Shown here one piece after another: positions 62,349 to 64,000 of a stretch of 64,000 bases of DNA. The translations under genes were made by a program, and so were the position numbers. The stretch lies in the NCBI RefSeq assembly GCF_000004075.3, contig NW_022279564.1, forward strand, positions 1-64,000. The letters run 5' to 3'. Numbering within the stretch: position 1 is the first letter of the stretch; every line of letters begins with the position of its first letter. Source of the DNA: Cucumis sativus (taxonomy: Eukaryota; Streptophyta; Magnoliopsida; Cucurbitales; Cucurbitaceae). The notes under the pieces were generated by a model. The model saw only the letters and a list, made by a program, of their open reading frames with translations, was not told where the DNA came from and did no database searches.

Positions 62349-64000
62349 CAAAATATAATTAATGAAATGTGAAGAAGAAGAAGAAAAGGACACTACCATG
62401 CTTCTCTCTCTCTATGTTTATATATAAATTCATCATTTGTTGTGCAGTCATGTTTATGCATGCAGTCTGCAGAAGAAGATACTTCAATTTTTTAAAAGAA
62501 AATCTCCTTTTGTTTGAGAAGAAAGAAAAGCGGAGAATACAATTAATCAATCATGTGGTTGGTTGAAGTTACGAGGCCTTTCTCTGATCCACAAAAAAAG
62601 AAAAAAAAAAAGAAGAGAGAACAAAAACAAAAGAATCCTAATTTATACAAACCCCATTTTCATGAGTCCCAATGCACGAGCTCATAGACTCTGTTGGCAA
62701 ACGGCAAGCCAGCCTGGTTGGTTTGGCTGGAAAGGAAAATGGGATACAAAATCAAATCATATACAATATAATTAATCATTATTAGCCTAAAGGGCTTGTC
62801 TCGCTCCCTCTTTTGGCATGCCTGTGGTGTGGAGGTTCTTGGATCACATAATTTTTTAAAATTAATTAAGCATCATAGTGATAATTTAGGAGTTCCTAAT
62901 GATTAATACTTCCATCAGAAAGAGAATATTTTGTATGATATTATTTTTTGTTTTCTGAAATGGAAAGTAGTTCTCCCTCTCAATTGTGTTGTCAGAAAAG
63001 CAACAAATTACATGAAATAAAGATATTACATTTTAGTATCTTTAAGGTGTCTGTTAGGTGTCTCTTCTGAAAAAAGTGTGTTTATACGTTTTTTTTTCAA
63101 GTGATCTTCACAGCTCTGTAACAGGTAAGAATTAAGAAACTATTTTATTGATTAATTAATGTATATATTCATTTAGTTTAAAAAAATCCGCAAATAAAGA
63201 ACAATAAAGGCGAGATCATAGTTTCTTATATTTTTCATTCACAATTGTTCTCACTAGTTACAGTCTAATGTACAAAACAAAACCTTCAAGCAAGAAGGAA
63301 ATATGGAAAGGTCATCTTTCTCAATCACAACCATTTGTGTCGCTAGTGAGTGCTTGGTTAAAAAATAAATACACTCGAGTCTTTAGTTGTCAAGTTTTGG
63401 CTAAAAATTAATATGAACCAGCTCAATCATTCCCCTGGTATTCCAAATTGGTTTGACATTAAAAAGATATTTCAAGAAACAGATAAATACAACAAAACAA
63501 AAATTCAATCTTTTTCCTTTTTCTTTTAAACGACAACGTTCAAGCTCCAGCTAAACCTTCTAAATATAGGACTGGGCAGGCCAGTTAACCAATAGATAAA
63601 GGGTTTGTTCAACAGAGTAATTCAAAAACACAATGGGAGTCAGATTTGAGGTAAAATTCTATAACAAAGAATGACAATGGGGAGAAACCCAATGCAAGAA
63701 ATGCCCAGAAAACAATGAAACAAAATGGCAAATAGAATAAGATCAAAAACTTTAGTGGGCACAGAATCAAAAGGACGGTGATGAATCAAACAGCTAAAAA
63801 ATGCAAGTTGGGAAGCAAGCAAAGATTTTGGCAAGCAGCAGCATTCAAGTGGGGAATGGAGGGGGGAAGGACGTGACAGATGATGAAACAAAACAAAAGA
63901 AAATATATAAAATAAAATAATGAAGATAAGATATTATTGGTGGTCAAACTCGTAAGTGAAAAAAATGGCGGTGGATCACATTATAATGCTAAACAGGCAT

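Larger units (their letters stand above)
58380..64000. other. Terminal spacer
   Basis: 5.6 kb without a gene I can support. The 60.1-60.5 kb part holds a possible RNase H-like relic. There is a 25-base A run at 62318-62342. The minus-strand ORF at 63640-63891 is hydrophobic but shows no domain; it could be an untranslated flank of a gene beyond the window. Confidence 0.5.

Noticed and set aside
63640-63891. 83-codon hydrophobic minus-strand ORF at the window end
   Set aside because: No domain recognised; likely a chance ORF or untranslated flank. The window ends before context is available.

Overview
This is AT-rich nuclear DNA of a flowering plant, almost certainly a eudicot. The genes have many short GT-AG introns, long AT-rich spacers, leader introns in 5' UTRs, and plant-only families (subgroup-14 R2R3-MYB, arginine-rich tandem CCCH zinc finger, PMI1-related NT-C2 protein, DUF3531 plastid protein). 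A cucurbit is my guess from overall feel, but nothing in the window proves it.

Layout: 1-1100, 3' half of an ESCRT-III VPS32/SNF7 gene (+). 1821-1967, a possible 48-aa secreted-peptide ORF (-). 2169-4269, ten-exon MND1 (-). 4.4-8.4 kb, spacer with an LTR-like fossil and a MITE-like element. 8399-9456, R2R3-MYB (-) with a GC-AG intron. 9.5-15.4 kb, spacer. 15490-16636, tandem CCCH zinc-finger gene (-). 16.6-28.0 kb, an 11-kb spacer with a duplicated non-coding block. 28053-30197, small membrane protein (+). 31012-32392, RPL31 (-). 33605-37172, PMIR1 (-), with a decayed copy of RPL31 exon 1 in its leader intron. 40097-42969, DUF3531 plastid protein (+). 46119-50530, long IST1-like ESCRT regulator (-). 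54048-55917, mitochondrial ATP synthase subunit g (-) with a 2.3-kb leader intron. 58.4-64 kb, spacer with nothing I can name firmly.

The genes do not form a pathway; they are ordinary housekeeping and regulatory genes. Two of them (VPS32 and the IST1-like gene) act in the same ESCRT-III/VPS4 step, but they are 45 kb apart and this may be chance.

The main quality issue: five of ten genes (zinc finger, membrane protein, PMIR1, DUF3531, IST1-like) carry twelve apparent single-base frame breaks, eleven missing bases and one extra, several in or next to homopolymers. All five become exact multiples of three when these are counted, and conserved sequence continues on the other side of each break. 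I read this as residual indel error in the assembly rather than five dead genes. Exon ends were worked out by hand from splice signals and phase. I found no convincing new biological system; the best leads are the small peptide ORF, the duplicated non-coding block at 19 and 22.5 kb, the RPL31 relic inside PMIR1, and a three-unit internal repeat in the IST1-like protein.
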